Origin: SAT2750 sp964476375
Lineage (GTDB): Bacteria; Planctomycetota; Planctomycetia; Pirellulales; Pirellulaceae
Assembly (NCBI GenBank): GCA_964476375.1
Contig: CAYYZW010000337.1
Location: forward strand, 1-30,118
Length of the DNA stretch: 30,118 bases
Direction: 5' to 3'
Both the position numbers and the translations under genes were made by a program. The notes under the pieces are model-generated. The model was not told where the DNA came from, did no database searches, and saw only the letters and a program-made list of their open reading frames with translations. Of the stretch, positions 7,837-17,815 are shown in pieces. The stretch's first letter is position 1. The number at the start of each line of letters is the position of its first letter.

Positions 7837-8841
7837 TTATGTCACGGGGCGTACAAGCGTGGCAAGGCACTCGCCCTGCAGGGTCCGGGGGTTGGATCGA
7901 CGTCCCATGATCATACCATCGGTCAGGGCCGTGACGACCACCGGTGCCTGCTCGGGCTGCTCGATATTGTGGAGCTGGCCGATCGGATCCCCGGCCGAGA
8001 CCATGTCCCCCAGTTCCACCAGGGGCTCATGGATGCCACTGACGGCTGCCATCACGTAATCCCCGGGATCATCGGCCGCCACCAGCTGGGGTTCGCCCCC
8101 GGCAGGTTCCTGCGGGGTGCCGGGGAGGACGCCCAGCCAGTGAAGCACATTGGCCACGCCACGAGACGCGATCTGGAGCGTCTCCACGCCAAACTGTGCC
8201 TTGCTGCCGATTTCGGTCCCCAGGGTGACCTTCCCCATCTGTTCGGCGAGTGTCGGCAGCAGGCCACTGCCGGCAACATCCCGGTAGATGAAGACATACG
8301 GGGCACCCCAGGCACGACCGGCGGAGAGCATTTTTTCCATCTGCCCTGGATCATCGACCTGGTGCATGTTGACCGAGGGCAGGAAGTGCATGGAACTTCC
8401 GCCCGAATGGATGTCGACCACCAGGTCGGCCAGGGGGAGCACGGTGCTGGAGACGTAATGGGCGATCATGCCAGTGATCGAGTCGTCTGCCTTGCCGGGG
8501 AAAGCACGGTTCATGTTCACACCGTCCAGCGGAGATAACCGGGTGCCGGCGACCACGGCCGGGCGGTTGAGCATCGGAATGATGATCAATCGCCCCTGCA
8601 GATCCTCGGCACTGAGCGAGCGAGCTAGTTTCATCAGTGTCACCGGCCCCTCGTATTCATCCCCGTGATTTCCACCAAAGAGGACGGCCGTTGGTCCCTC
8701 GCCACCCTGGATCACGATGATCGGGATGGGATAGACGGACCAGCCGGCCGAGTTGGTGGACTGTGGGACAAGCAGGTTGCCGAATTGTTTTCCCGGACGG
8801 TCCAGGTCAATATCGGTCGTGATCAGGCTCGTGTCGTTCAT
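7837..8841 (-). CDS. Succinylglutamate desuccinylase/aspartoacylase family deacylase (DoeB-like)
   Basis: This 334-residue zinc-dependent deacylase belongs to the AstE/ASPA family, on the branch that contains the ectoine-catabolism enzyme DoeB (N-alpha-acetyldiaminobutyrate deacetylase). Zinc ligands are His59 and Glu62 in GGNHGDEYEG and His145 in VVDIHSGG. The NMNRAFPG block holds the Asn-Arg pair that binds the substrate carboxylate. The C-terminal part (about 240-334) is the beta-sandwich domain typical of DoeB-like proteins. The start ATG overlaps the TGA of the upstream M81 gene (four-base ATGA overlap), so translation is probably coupled. No other ectoine-degradation gene (DoeA-type peptidase, DoeC or DoeD) is in the window, so the substrate may be another N-acyl amino compound. 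Confidence 0.9.
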   Translation of the reverse strand: MNDTSLITTDIDLDRPGKQFGNLLVPQSTNSAGWSVYPIPIIVIQGGEGPTAVLFGGNHGDEYEGPVTLMKLARSLSAEDLQGRLIIIPMLNRPAVVAGTRLSPLDGVNMNRAFPGKADDSITGMIAHYVSSTVLPLADLVVDIHSGGSSMHFLPSVNMHQVDDPGQMEKMLSAGRAWGAPYVFIYRDVAGSGLLPTLAEQMGKVTLGTEIGSKAQFGVETLQIASRGVANVLHWLGVLPGTPQEPAGGEPQLVAADDPGDYVMAAVSGIHEPLVELGDMVSAGDPIGQLHNIEQPEQAPVVVTALTDGMIMGRRSNPRTLQGECLATLVRPVT

Positions 8842-10343
8842 TGCTGGGATTGTCCCCTTCGATATATCTCAACGGCAGGATGAAAATCAATACTGTCGTC
8901 CAGCGGGAAGACAGGCCGGTTGCAGCGAGTATGTCCAAGGCTCAGCAGGTTGGCACTGGTCGATCCCGGCGCATCGACATTGATTAACCGGCCACACCAG
9001 TCGGAGAACATGTGGGGTTCACAGTGTGGAGATTTAACGACCACCAGGTCAAACCGGCGAGGGTCCTGGCCGTGGGCATAAAACAGGGCCCGGTCAAACA
9101 GGCTTACCGGTCGGCTGGTGACGACCAGCGTGACAGACCCGCTTTCAATCACGGCTGTCTTGCCTGCCCTCCAGTACTGTCCAAAGGTCTCACTGCGGAA
9201 AGTGCCATCCGAGAGCATGCGCACGGTCCCTTGCAGGGGCAGGGGAGTAAAGCGTTGTGGATCGCAACTGCCGCCGACAGGCACGTCGATTTCCGCACCG
9301 ACGCCCGCGGTGAAGGCAGCGTCCACGGCCGGACCGTCCACGATAGGCAGTAAAACCGTTCCCTTGTAACCTGTTGCCAGCAGTGATTGCAGGATGGCAT
9401 TACTGTCTCCCGAGGCTCCCGAACTGGTGGCATCCGCAGCATCCATCATGACCACGGTCCCCTCGACGTCCCCGGCTTCCCGGACTGCGGCTTCCAGGGA
9501 GGTCAGTGGAACCTGCATCGCGTGATGGTGCTGCCAGAACAGTTCGGCCAGTTCGGTGGCATACCGGGAGGCGTCCTGGTCGCCCTGCTCCAGGACGACC
9601 AGGCTGTTGGTTCGCAGGTCCGGCACATCGGTAAAGGGATTGCCGATCATCATGCCGGCCGAAAGGCCATTCGGTCCTGTCTCGATATTCTGTGCAGCGC
9701 GGATACACTCTCCAAACAAGCCGCTCTCCGTGATCAACTCGTCACCACGAACGAGGGCAGGAATCTTTACCCGCGCCGTCACCGGGGACAGGTTGTCCTG
9801 GAGGATCCGAAGCAGGGTCCGCGCGGCGCGCTGGCCGGTGGTCCCCATATCGATGTGGGGGTAGGTGTGATAGAGAACCACGGCGTCGTTGTGCTGGAGC
9901 ATCCGGTCGGTGAGAATCCCGTGCAGGTCGAGTGAGGTGACAAAGGGAATATTTTCACCGAGGATCTTCCGTGCCTCGGCCAGCAGGTGACCTTCCGGGT
10001 CGTCCTCTCCCTCGGCCGACATGGCACCGTGCAGGCAAAAGTAGGCGGCGTCGACACTCCCTGCACCCTCCAGCGAGGCCAGGAATTCTCCAGCAAGTCG
10101 TTCCCAGTCGGCCGTCGCCAGGGTGCCACCGGAGGTGATCGCCTTGGCTCCCATGGCAGGCACCAGTTGCACCGAGGCGTCTGCCTCAAAAACCGAGAGC
10201 GCGCCACCGATCTCATCGGCAATATGCCGCCGGGAATCGAGCCAGCCCTGGCCATGCTCAATACGGAAATCATCGTAATGGCTGGGCAGGGGATTGAACG
10301 AGGAGACCTCCTGCATGCAGGAGGCAATCAGGATGCGAGGCAT
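8838..10343 (-). CDS. M81 family metallopeptidase (MlrC-like)
   Basis: This 501-residue protein belongs to the M81 family, named for MlrC, the enzyme that cleaves linearised microcystin fragments; most members act on unknown substrates. The N-terminal domain opens with ILIASCMQEVSSFNP, the family signature in which Glu and Asn follow a short strand. The metal-binding series Asp139-x-His141 (SLDLHG) and His163 (YHTYPHIDMG) has the D-x-H...H order expected for zinc. The second half matches the MlrC C-terminal domain (GASGDSNAILQSLL and GGSCDPQRFTPLPL). There is no signal peptide, so it is likely cytoplasmic. The ATG at 10343 is 37 bases downstream of the Gfo/Idh/MocA stop codon, and its own stop overlaps the deacylase start. 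The operon context suggests a role in breaking a peptide-like or N-acyl compound. Confidence 0.92.
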   Translation of the reverse strand: MPRILIASCMQEVSSFNPLPSHYDDFRIEHGQGWLDSRRHIADEIGGALSVFEADASVQLVPAMGAKAITSGGTLATADWERLAGEFLASLEGAGSVDAAYFCLHGAMSAEGEDDPEGHLLAEARKILGENIPFVTSLDLHGILTDRMLQHNDAVVLYHTYPHIDMGTTGQRAARTLLRILQDNLSPVTARVKIPALVRGDELITESGLFGECIRAAQNIETGPNGLSAGMMIGNPFTDVPDLRTNSLVVLEQGDQDASRYATELAELFWQHHHAMQVPLTSLEAAVREAGDVEGTVVMMDAADATSSGASGDSNAILQSLLATGYKGTVLLPIVDGPAVDAAFTAGVGAEIDVPVGGSCDPQRFTPLPLQGTVRMLSDGTFRSETFGQYWRAGKTAVIESGSVTLVVTSRPVSLFDRALFYAHGQDPRRFDLVVVKSPHCEPHMFSDWCGRLINVDAPGSTSANLLSLGHTRCNRPVFPLDDSIDFHPAVEIYRRGQSQQ

Positions 10344-10380
10344 GGCTCATTCCACAGGCAGTAAAGGAAACCGGTGTCGA

Positions 10381-11709
10381 TCAAACATCCGGCAGCGTGT
10401 ACGGCTTGCGGTACTCCTTGGTCAAAAGGGCATTGGCCTCGTCATTGTTCTTGAAGGTCTCGGTCTGGGGATCGAAATCAACTCGCCCCGAGGTGCGGTA
10501 GGCGATCTCACCCAGGTGGACCAGGGCACAACTGTAATGGGCCGTCTGGGGGTTGGCCTTGGTCATCGCGCGTGTGCGGATGGAGCTCAGGAATTCCTTC
10601 ATGTGCTCGGCATAGCCTCGCTCGGTGCGAATGTCTTTTCCCTCGGTGGGGCCGGGGACACCCTTGGGGCCGAGGTAGGTGCTGAAAGCACCTCGCCGTG
10701 AGAAGACCATGTATCCTTCTGTCCCATAAAACACGTTGCCATTGTCGAAGCCGTGAATCCCGTAGGAGGTAAAGGGATAGTTCTCGTAGATCAAGAGCCG
10801 GCCATCCTCGTACTCGTAACTGGCGATCATATTGTCCGGGTAATCGCTGGCGTGTCCGTGCAGCATCATGCGGTGACCCCGCGCGGTGATCTGGACCGGA
10901 ACGCTGTCCACGCCCAGTCCCCAGCAGGCCATGTCCAGGTCATGGATGCCGTCATCCCCGATCTCCCCGTTGCCATAGTCCTGGAACATTCGCCAGGTAC
11001 CATGCCAGCGATGCTGGTTAAAGGCGTGGTCAGGGGCAGGCCCCAGCCAGCGGTCATAGTCGGCGCCTGCCGGAGCCGTACTGTCAGGGAGTGGTTGGGA
11101 GACGCTGCGCACCTCCGCGGTCCAGGCCTTGGCCACCTTGACCTCCCCGATCAGGCCGTCTTTCAGCAGTCGTTCGGCCTTGAGCGTGACAGGGCTGTTG
11201 CGCATCTGGCTTCCCTGCTGCACGATACGGTCGTACTTCCTGGAGGCCTTGATGATCGCATGCCCCTCGTTGTAGACGTGCGAGATCGGTTTCTCGATAT
11301 AGCAGTCCTTGCCTGCCTGCATGGCCATGATGGCAATCGGGGCATGCCAGTGGTGCGGCGTGGCAATGATGACGGCGTCCACGTTCTTGTCGTTGATCAC
11401 GTCCTCGTAATGAGCCGTTCGCTTGGGAGCTGCCGCCTGGAATCCGTCGGTCACTTTTTTTGACATCCGCTCGATCTGTGCCGGGTCGACATCACAAAGC
11501 CAGGCGATTTCCACCGCTTCCTTCCGTCCCACCAGGCCCTGCACATGGTGGGTCATGATCCCGCCACAGCCGATAATGCCAATTCCGAGCCGGGCCTCCT
11601 TTTCCTGGGCAATGGTGTGAACACCTCCGAGCGTGCTGGCCGCGGCGGTGACGGCGGCGATCTCGGAAGAGGTCTTGAGGAAACTTCGGCGGGTGGTTTT
11701 CTGGTTCAT
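10381..11709 (-). CDS. Gfo/Idh/MocA family oxidoreductase, Tat-exported
   Basis: This 442-residue NAD(P)-dependent oxidoreductase-like protein starts with a twin-arginine signal (TTRRSFLK, then a hydrophobic AAVTAAASTLGG), so it is probably folded with cofactor and exported. The Rossmann glycine motif GIIGCGG is at 45-51 and the family EKP motif is at 139-141 (CYIEKPISH), containing the catalytic-site lysine. The C-terminal half carries the bacterial-type block with WLGPAPDHAFN and the GEIGDDGIHDLDMACWGLG signature seen in planctomycete paralogues. An AAGAGGAA ribosome-binding sequence lies 5-12 bases upstream of the ATG. It heads the coupled M81-DoeB-PhyH genes. A sugar or cyclitol derivative is the usual substrate class, but these exported paralogues are largely uncharacterised. 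Confidence 0.93.
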   Translation of the reverse strand: MNQKTTRRSFLKTSSEIAAVTAAASTLGGVHTIAQEKEARLGIGIIGCGGIMTHHVQGLVGRKEAVEIAWLCDVDPAQIERMSKKVTDGFQAAAPKRTAHYEDVINDKNVDAVIIATPHHWHAPIAIMAMQAGKDCYIEKPISHVYNEGHAIIKASRKYDRIVQQGSQMRNSPVTLKAERLLKDGLIGEVKVAKAWTAEVRSVSQPLPDSTAPAGADYDRWLGPAPDHAFNQHRWHGTWRMFQDYGNGEIGDDGIHDLDMACWGLGVDSVPVQITARGHRMMLHGHASDYPDNMIASYEYEDGRLLIYENYPFTSYGIHGFDNGNVFYGTEGYMVFSRRGAFSTYLGPKGVPGPTEGKDIRTERGYAEHMKEFLSSIRTRAMTKANPQTAHYSCALVHLGEIAYRTSGRVDFDPQTETFKNNDEANALLTKEYRKPYTLPDV

Positions 11710-11714
11710 GGCGA

Positions 11715-11722
11715 TTCCTCTT
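11715..11722 (-). promoter_or_regulatory. Ribosome-binding site of the Gfo/Idh/MocA gene
   Basis: AAGAGGAA on the minus strand ends 5 bases before the ATG at 11709 and fixes that start. Confidence 0.6.
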
Positions 11723-11750
11723 GAATAACAGGTGGGCGACCGGTTTCCAT

Positions 11751-11756
11751 ATTCTA
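11751..11756 (-). promoter_or_regulatory. Candidate -10 box (TAGAAT) before the Gfo-M81-DoeB-PhyH genes
   Basis: TAGAAT on the minus strand, preceded by CGC, lies 42 bases upstream of the ATG at 11709. No good -35 match is visible. If real, these four genes can be transcribed apart from the upstream cytochrome gene. Confidence 0.35.
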
Positions 11757-11821
11757 GCGTCTGCCGGAACCGAGTGGGGCCAAAACGGATGGCATCGGCA
11801 ACGTTTCACATATGCTCGCTG

Positions 11822-14800
11822 TCAGCGAATCGAGTCGAGGTAGGCCAACAGGTCGGCCATTGCCTGCCTGTCGAGTTGCTTCTCCAGCCCCTCGGGCATG
11901 AAGGAGAGTCCGCTGCTTTTGAGTGCCTCGATCTCGGTACGCTGGATGTCGATGGTTGTCCCGTCCGGGCGGCGGAGTGTCAGGCTGTTGGCGTTCTCTG
12001 TCTGGATCATGCCGACCAGCGAGCGCCCGTCGTCGGTGATCAGGGAGTAAGTCAGGAATCGTGGTTTGACTTCCCTGTTTGGGTCCAGCACGTTCAGCAG
12101 GACCGCCTCCATGCCACGGTTCCGGATCGCTTTCAGGTCGGCCCCGACGACCGTGCCCACTCCCTCGAGCTGGTGGCAGGCGGAGCAGACCTTTTTGAAA
12201 AATGCCTTGCCGCGTCCAGCGTCGCCCGCGATGTCCAGTACACCGCGGTACTGGCGAATCACATCCTCTCGTCGACCAAGAGAATTACTCTGGAAAAGAG
12301 CTGTGACACGATCGGCAATCTGCCTGTTGGGGTTTTTCTTGAGCAGCTGGATGCGGAGCGGGTCGATATCTCCCCGCCCGATCGACTTTTCTTCCACGGC
12401 ATCCAGCAGGATCGTGATCCAGGCCGGCCGGGAGAGAAGTGTCTCGGATGCCGCGGCTCGCAGCGCCGGGCTCATCTCGCGCCAGTGGGCGACGATCATC
12501 CGGGCCGCGCTGTTATCGGTGTAGGAGGCCAGGGTCTGCAGGGTTGCGGACTGGACGAGTCCCGGTTGCTGAAGGCTGAGCATCTGCTCGAGCAGGCCCT
12601 GGATCTCCTCCAGGGGGGCGAGTTGCAGGCTGCGGATGGCCTCGGCCCGGCGATCTGCGGGCTGGTCCATGTCGGCCGCAATCGTCCGCGCCTCACCGAG
12701 TAACTGCGCGAGAATTTCTCCGGCCTTGCCACCGGCCGCGGCCAGGATCCGCGCCCGGGACTCCCCTTTCTGACTCGAGGCAAGGGCCTCCACAAGCTGT
12801 TGGCCAAGAGACTTTTCGTTCTCCTTGAGTTGCTGAAGGCTGCGGATGACGACGGCAATTTCGTCTGCCCGGTTGGCGGTGCCGATCTGGCCTGCAAGGA
12901 TCACCAGGAACTGGCGACCATGTTCACTGGAGCGAAAGTCCGGATCCGCACCAAGTCGGGAAAAAACATCACCGGCTCCATCGAACAGGGAAGAAGCGAT
13001 GGCCAGCCGCATCCAGTGGTCTTTTCCGTCCTGGAGCGTGAGGGTGGCCAGGGCCTCGTTGCGACTTCGACCCTGGGCGGCGCCCAGGGAAAAAGCGAGC
13101 TGGTAACGAACTCGCAGGTCGCGATCGGATGTCATGGCCACCATGCGGGCAACCAGGGATGGTGAGGTGGGAACAAGTGACTCGGCCAGCCGCAATGCAT
13201 GGGTTCGCACGATTGGCGCCGGGTCGACAAGTGCCAAAAGCAGGTCCGATTCATCCAGCGTGCCAATGCCCTCCAGGCTGTAAAGGGCACCGACGCGTCC
13301 CTCCGCAAGGGAGGAGGACATGGCAAGGGTGCGGAGCGCTCCAGTCACGCTGCTGTCCTGTCGCTGGTAGAGCAGGCGGGAGGCGGTGTCACGGTGCCAG
13401 CCGTTGGGGTGTTCCAGCATCGCCACCAGTTCGGCACTGCTGGCTTTCCCAAGTCGTGGCGGTCCGGGGTAGGTAAAATCACGAGGGGCAATCCGGTAGA
13501 TGCGGCCGCGGTCGTTCCCGCTTGTGACATCGAGGTACTTGAGGAACTCCGGCGGCAGGAAGGCGGCCCCTTCAATCAGTTCACGGTAAAAATCAAGGAC
13601 ATACAGGGTGCCATCCGGAGCGTTCGCCATCTGGACAGGGCGGAACCAAATGTCTTTTGAAGCAAGGAACTCGACCTCGCTGTCCGCCCGCGTGGCCACC
13701 GGCTGCAGGCCGTTCTGGCTCAAGGTGGCCCGGTAGATCAGGTTGTTGGCAATGTCCCCCACCAGAAGGTTGCCGTGAAATTCCTCCGGCCAGGCGTTGC
13801 CGCGGTAGATAGTGACGCCGGTGGCACCGGTAAAGAACCCGAACGGGGTCCCTCCCTCGTCCGATCCCTTGAAACGGCCCGTTCGTCTCAGGTTGGTACG
13901 AAGTGCACGCCATGGTTCCGGTGGGCTGATCCGGTAGAGCTTGGTGAATTTTCCCTCGGGCGCGATATCCACGGCAACGGCCGGTGCCTTCAGGTGTGGA
14001 TTACGGGCCACGTAACGGTCGTCATACATCAGTGCCTGGGCCGGCACGCTGTTGCTGCAGACAAACTTGTGTCCCCAGTTGTCCATGCTCATGCCGTGCT
14101 GGCCGGCACCGCTGGTAAGCTCAAACTGAGCTGGATTACGAGGGTCGATAATCATCCCGCGGTTTCGCACCGACCTGGGACCAGGGGCAGTCTCGCCGGA
14201 GGCAGTGATTTCACCGCCGGAGAGGCTGGTGGAAAGGTGAAAGCGATTGTCGAAACCCCATCGCATCGAATTCAGGTGCGCCTCGCCGGCATGGTCCTTG
14301 CCAAAACCGGTCATGACGACCGTGCGAACATCTGCCACCCCGTCTCCATCGGTGTCCTTGGCATAGAGCAGATCCGGTGCGGCGCCAATAAATATTCCTC
14401 CATCCCAGCAGGCGATGGCAGTGGGGTAATGGAGCTTGTCGGCATAGACGGTCCGCCGGTCATAACGTCCGTCCCCATCGCTGTCGGTCAGCAGGTGGAC
14501 AGAGCCTTGGCCCTTGAAGTCCTTGGCAGCATAGGCATTGTACTCGGGAAGCTGGGCCACGAAGATCCGGCCGTTCTCATCGAAATCGATGGCCGCCGGA
14601 TCATGGATTAACGGTTCGCCGGCAACCAGTTCGATGCGAAAATCCCTGTGGAGTTGGATCAGTCCCCGGGAAGTCTGCGGATCTTTGGGGGGAACACGTT
14701 TTAGTTCTGAAGCCAGTTTATCGATGCTGGGATCCTCTGCCCGGGCCTGGTGGTCGGGTCCTGTTTCTGCGCGGAATGTCGCCAGCACGAGAATGGCGAG

Positions 14801-14830
14801 TACCGTGATGACTGGAGCGAGGAGTCGCAT
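11822..14830 (-). CDS. PVC-type beta-propeller/HEAT/CxxCH cytochrome protein
   Basis: This is an exported protein of 1,002 residues if translation starts at 14830; an in-frame ATG at 14857 would add nine. I prefer 14830 because MRLLAPVITVLAILVLATFRA is a compact signal peptide and because the best -10 box lies 50 bases upstream of it. Domains: a beta-propeller of the membrane-bound-dehydrogenase type (about 45-440) with DSDGDGRYD and DTDGDGVAD loops; an alpha-helical HEAT-like region (about 450-840); and a cytochrome c domain with C882-SA-C885-H886 and a likely axial Met in SFMPEGL near the end. It lacks the SGNH and copper domains of the first gene of this type in the window. It is followed after 112 bases by the Gfo/Idh/MocA gene and is divergent from a second Gfo/Idh/MocA gene. 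Its substrate is unknown. Confidence 0.92.
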   Translation of the reverse strand: MRLLAPVITVLAILVLATFRAETGPDHQARAEDPSIDKLASELKRVPPKDPQTSRGLIQLHRDFRIELVAGEPLIHDPAAIDFDENGRIFVAQLPEYNAYAAKDFKGQGSVHLLTDSDGDGRYDRRTVYADKLHYPTAIACWDGGIFIGAAPDLLYAKDTDGDGVADVRTVVMTGFGKDHAGEAHLNSMRWGFDNRFHLSTSLSGGEITASGETAPGPRSVRNRGMIIDPRNPAQFELTSGAGQHGMSMDNWGHKFVCSNSVPAQALMYDDRYVARNPHLKAPAVAVDIAPEGKFTKLYRISPPEPWRALRTNLRRTGRFKGSDEGGTPFGFFTGATGVTIYRGNAWPEEFHGNLLVGDIANNLIYRATLSQNGLQPVATRADSEVEFLASKDIWFRPVQMANAPDGTLYVLDFYRELIEGAAFLPPEFLKYLDVTSGNDRGRIYRIAPRDFTYPGPPRLGKASSAELVAMLEHPNGWHRDTASRLLYQRQDSSVTGALRTLAMSSSLAEGRVGALYSLEGIGTLDESDLLLALVDPAPIVRTHALRLAESLVPTSPSLVARMVAMTSDRDLRVRYQLAFSLGAAQGRSRNEALATLTLQDGKDHWMRLAIASSLFDGAGDVFSRLGADPDFRSSEHGRQFLVILAGQIGTANRADEIAVVIRSLQQLKENEKSLGQQLVEALASSQKGESRARILAAAGGKAGEILAQLLGEARTIAADMDQPADRRAEAIRSLQLAPLEEIQGLLEQMLSLQQPGLVQSATLQTLASYTDNSAARMIVAHWREMSPALRAAASETLLSRPAWITILLDAVEEKSIGRGDIDPLRIQLLKKNPNRQIADRVTALFQSNSLGRREDVIRQYRGVLDIAGDAGRGKAFFKKVCSACHQLEGVGTVVGADLKAIRNRGMEAVLLNVLDPNREVKPRFLTYSLITDDGRSLVGMIQTENANSLTLRRPDGTTIDIQRTEIEALKSSGLSFMPEGLEKQLDRQAMADLLAYLDSIR

Positions 14831-14879
14831 GATCGGGGATGCTGGTTGGTTTGTCATGTTGTGCAGTTATTTCGACATG

Positions 14880-14885
14880 ATTATA
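14880..14885 (-). promoter_or_regulatory. Candidate -10 box for the PVC cytochrome gene
   Basis: A perfect TATAAT on the minus strand, with a weak GAGGCA 17 bases upstream. Transcription from here would begin near 14873, leaving about 43 bases before the ATG at 14830 but only about 16 before the ATG at 14857, which supports the shorter reading. Confidence 0.45.
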
Positions 14886-14921
14886 TCACGCCCGCGTACG
14901 GTTGCCTCCGGGAGGCGGGAA

Positions 14922-14950
14922 ATGACCTCTGCGTGGCGATTCGTTACAAT
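14922..14950 (+). promoter_or_regulatory. Candidate promoter for the Gfo/Idh/MocA-sulfatase operon
   Basis: ATGACC (-35-like, keeping TGAC) and TACAAT (-10-like) are separated by exactly 17 bases; the -10 lies 53 bases upstream of the ATG at 15003. It is the best two-box sigma-70-type match I found in the window. Confidence 0.5.
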
Positions 14951-15002
14951 ATCGTCGTGGATGTAACCCTCTCTTTGTGACCATGCTGTCGGAGAACTCC
15001 TG

Positions 15003-16358
<1,356 letters not shown>

Positions 16359-16374
16359 CAGGAGTCACAGCGAG

Positions 16375-17808
16375 ATGATGAAGTGGGGCCAGCTGGTGCT
16401 GGGAGTCGGCGTTCTGCTGGTGGGGACGGTGTCCCGCGCTGCCGAACGTCCCAACGTGCTTTTCATCGCCGTGGACGACATGCGGGTCGAGCTTGGCTGT
16501 TATGGGCAGACGCAGGCCCTCTCCCCGAATATCGACCGGCTTGCGGAAACCGGGACCCTGTTTAAGCGGGCCTATTGCCAGCAGGCGGTCTGCAACCCGT
16601 CCCGGGCATCCCTGCTTACCGGGCTGCGGCTTGATACGCTCCGTATCTGGGACCTGCCGACCCATTTTCGCCAGCGGCGAGCGGACGTGGTGACGCTGCC
16701 GCAGCTGTTCAAGAACAACGGGTACTTTACCCAGGGCATAGGCAAGATCTTCCATAACTGGCGGCAGGATGACTACAAGGGGGATGCTCCCTCCTGGAGC
16801 GTGCCCCAGGTCATGCATTACAACTCGCACGGGAACGACCGGGCGATGGTCGAGGGTCCATTATCCCCGAACCTCTCCAGCATCCCCAAGTGCGAGATCC
16901 GTGACGTTCCGGATTCAGCTTACTTTGACGGGCGGATTGCGGACCTGGCAGTCCAGGCGCTGGGGGAGGTCAAGGAGAAACAGTTTTTCCTGGCGGTTGG
17001 TTTCTGGAAACCCCACTCGCACTTTAATGCCCCCAAGCGCTACTGGGACTTGTACCAGCGATCCGCGATCCGTCCCCCTGCCAACCCGGTTCCGCCACGT
17101 GATGTGCCGGCTGTTGCCCTGCATGACTCGCGGGAAATCCTTCGCAGTTACAAGTCCCGTCCTGGCGGGAAACCGACACCGGCAGACGTGATTGCCATGC
17201 GACATGGCTACTATGCGGCCATCTCCTACGTCGATGCGCAGGTAGGCAAGGTGATCGATGAGCTGGATCGCCTGGGCCTGAGGGAAAACACGGTGATCGT
17301 CTTCTGGTCCGACCATGGTTACCACCTGGGTGAGCATGGCCTCTGGGCAAAGACCTCGAACTTTGAACTCGACGCCCGTGTGCCGCTGATTATCTCCAGT
17401 CCCGGTTCCAGGTCAGGCCAGAAGAGCCCTGCAATCGTTGAACTTTTGGATCTTTATCCCACCCTGGCGGATCTCTGTGGTCTCCAGGCCCCGTCGAATC
17501 TGGAGGGAGTGAGCCTGAAGCCATTACTGGAGAACCCGCGCGGCTTCGTCAAGCAGGTGGCTCTGACGCAGCATCCCCGGCCCGCCTACCCGGCCAATGG
17601 GGAGGATCCCGAGCTGATGGGATACTCGATCTGTAATAACCGCTATCGGTATACCGAGTGGCGGGATTTCAAGAGCGGCGAGGTGCGGGCGAGAGAACTC
17701 TATGACCACAACAGGGACCCGGCCGAGATGCGCAATCTGGCCGGCGACACAGGGAAAGAGCAGGTGCTGGCTTTCATGGCCGCCGCGCTTGGCAGGGTTG
17801 TGAAGTAA
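16375..17808 (+). CDS. Sulfatase, iduronate-2-sulfatase-like
   Basis: This is an exported 477-residue type I sulfatase. The signal peptide is WGQLVLGVGVLLVGTVSRA. The calcium-binding aspartates are Asp34-Asp35 (FIAVDDMRVE). The formylglycine motif is C73-N-P-S-R77, the standard CxPSR form that needs maturation of the cysteine. The order of later blocks (GIGKIFHNW, FWKPHSHFNAPKRYW, VFWSDHGYHLGEHGLWAKTSNFE) is that of the iduronate-2-sulfatase-like subfamily. The ATG at 16375 has a CAGGAG ribosome-binding sequence 10 bases upstream; a second ATG follows directly. It is the second gene of a likely operon with the Gfo/Idh/MocA protein. It ends 7 bases from the convergent CocE-like gene. The actual polysaccharide substrate cannot be read from sequence, and no maturation enzyme is encoded here. 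Confidence 0.94.
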   Translation: MMKWGQLVLGVGVLLVGTVSRAAERPNVLFIAVDDMRVELGCYGQTQALSPNIDRLAETGTLFKRAYCQQAVCNPSRASLLTGLRLDTLRIWDLPTHFRQRRADVVTLPQLFKNNGYFTQGIGKIFHNWRQDDYKGDAPSWSVPQVMHYNSHGNDRAMVEGPLSPNLSSIPKCEIRDVPDSAYFDGRIADLAVQALGEVKEKQFFLAVGFWKPHSHFNAPKRYWDLYQRSAIRPPANPVPPRDVPAVALHDSREILRSYKSRPGGKPTPADVIAMRHGYYAAISYVDAQVGKVIDELDRLGLRENTVIVFWSDHGYHLGEHGLWAKTSNFELDARVPLIISSPGSRSGQKSPAIVELLDLYPTLADLCGLQAPSNLEGVSLKPLLENPRGFVKQVALTQHPRPAYPANGEDPELMGYSICNNRYRYTEWRDFKSGEVRARELYDHNRDPAEMRNLAGDTGKEQVLAFMAAALGRVVK

Positions 17809-17815
17809 GGGGATT

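Noticed and set aside
7573..8538. 321-codon plus-strand frame across the PhyH and DoeB-like genes
   Set aside because: It spans two real genes and their junction, and its translation matches no family I recognise.
11816..11828. TCGCTG-T-CAGCGA dyad at the stop codon of the second cytochrome gene
   Set aside because: Short arms, almost no loop and no T-run, so not a convincing terminator.
11732..14611. Plus-strand open frames of 278-323 codons opposite the second cytochrome gene
   Set aside because: Translations are low-complexity mirror images of a well-supported gene, without motifs or ribosome-binding sites.
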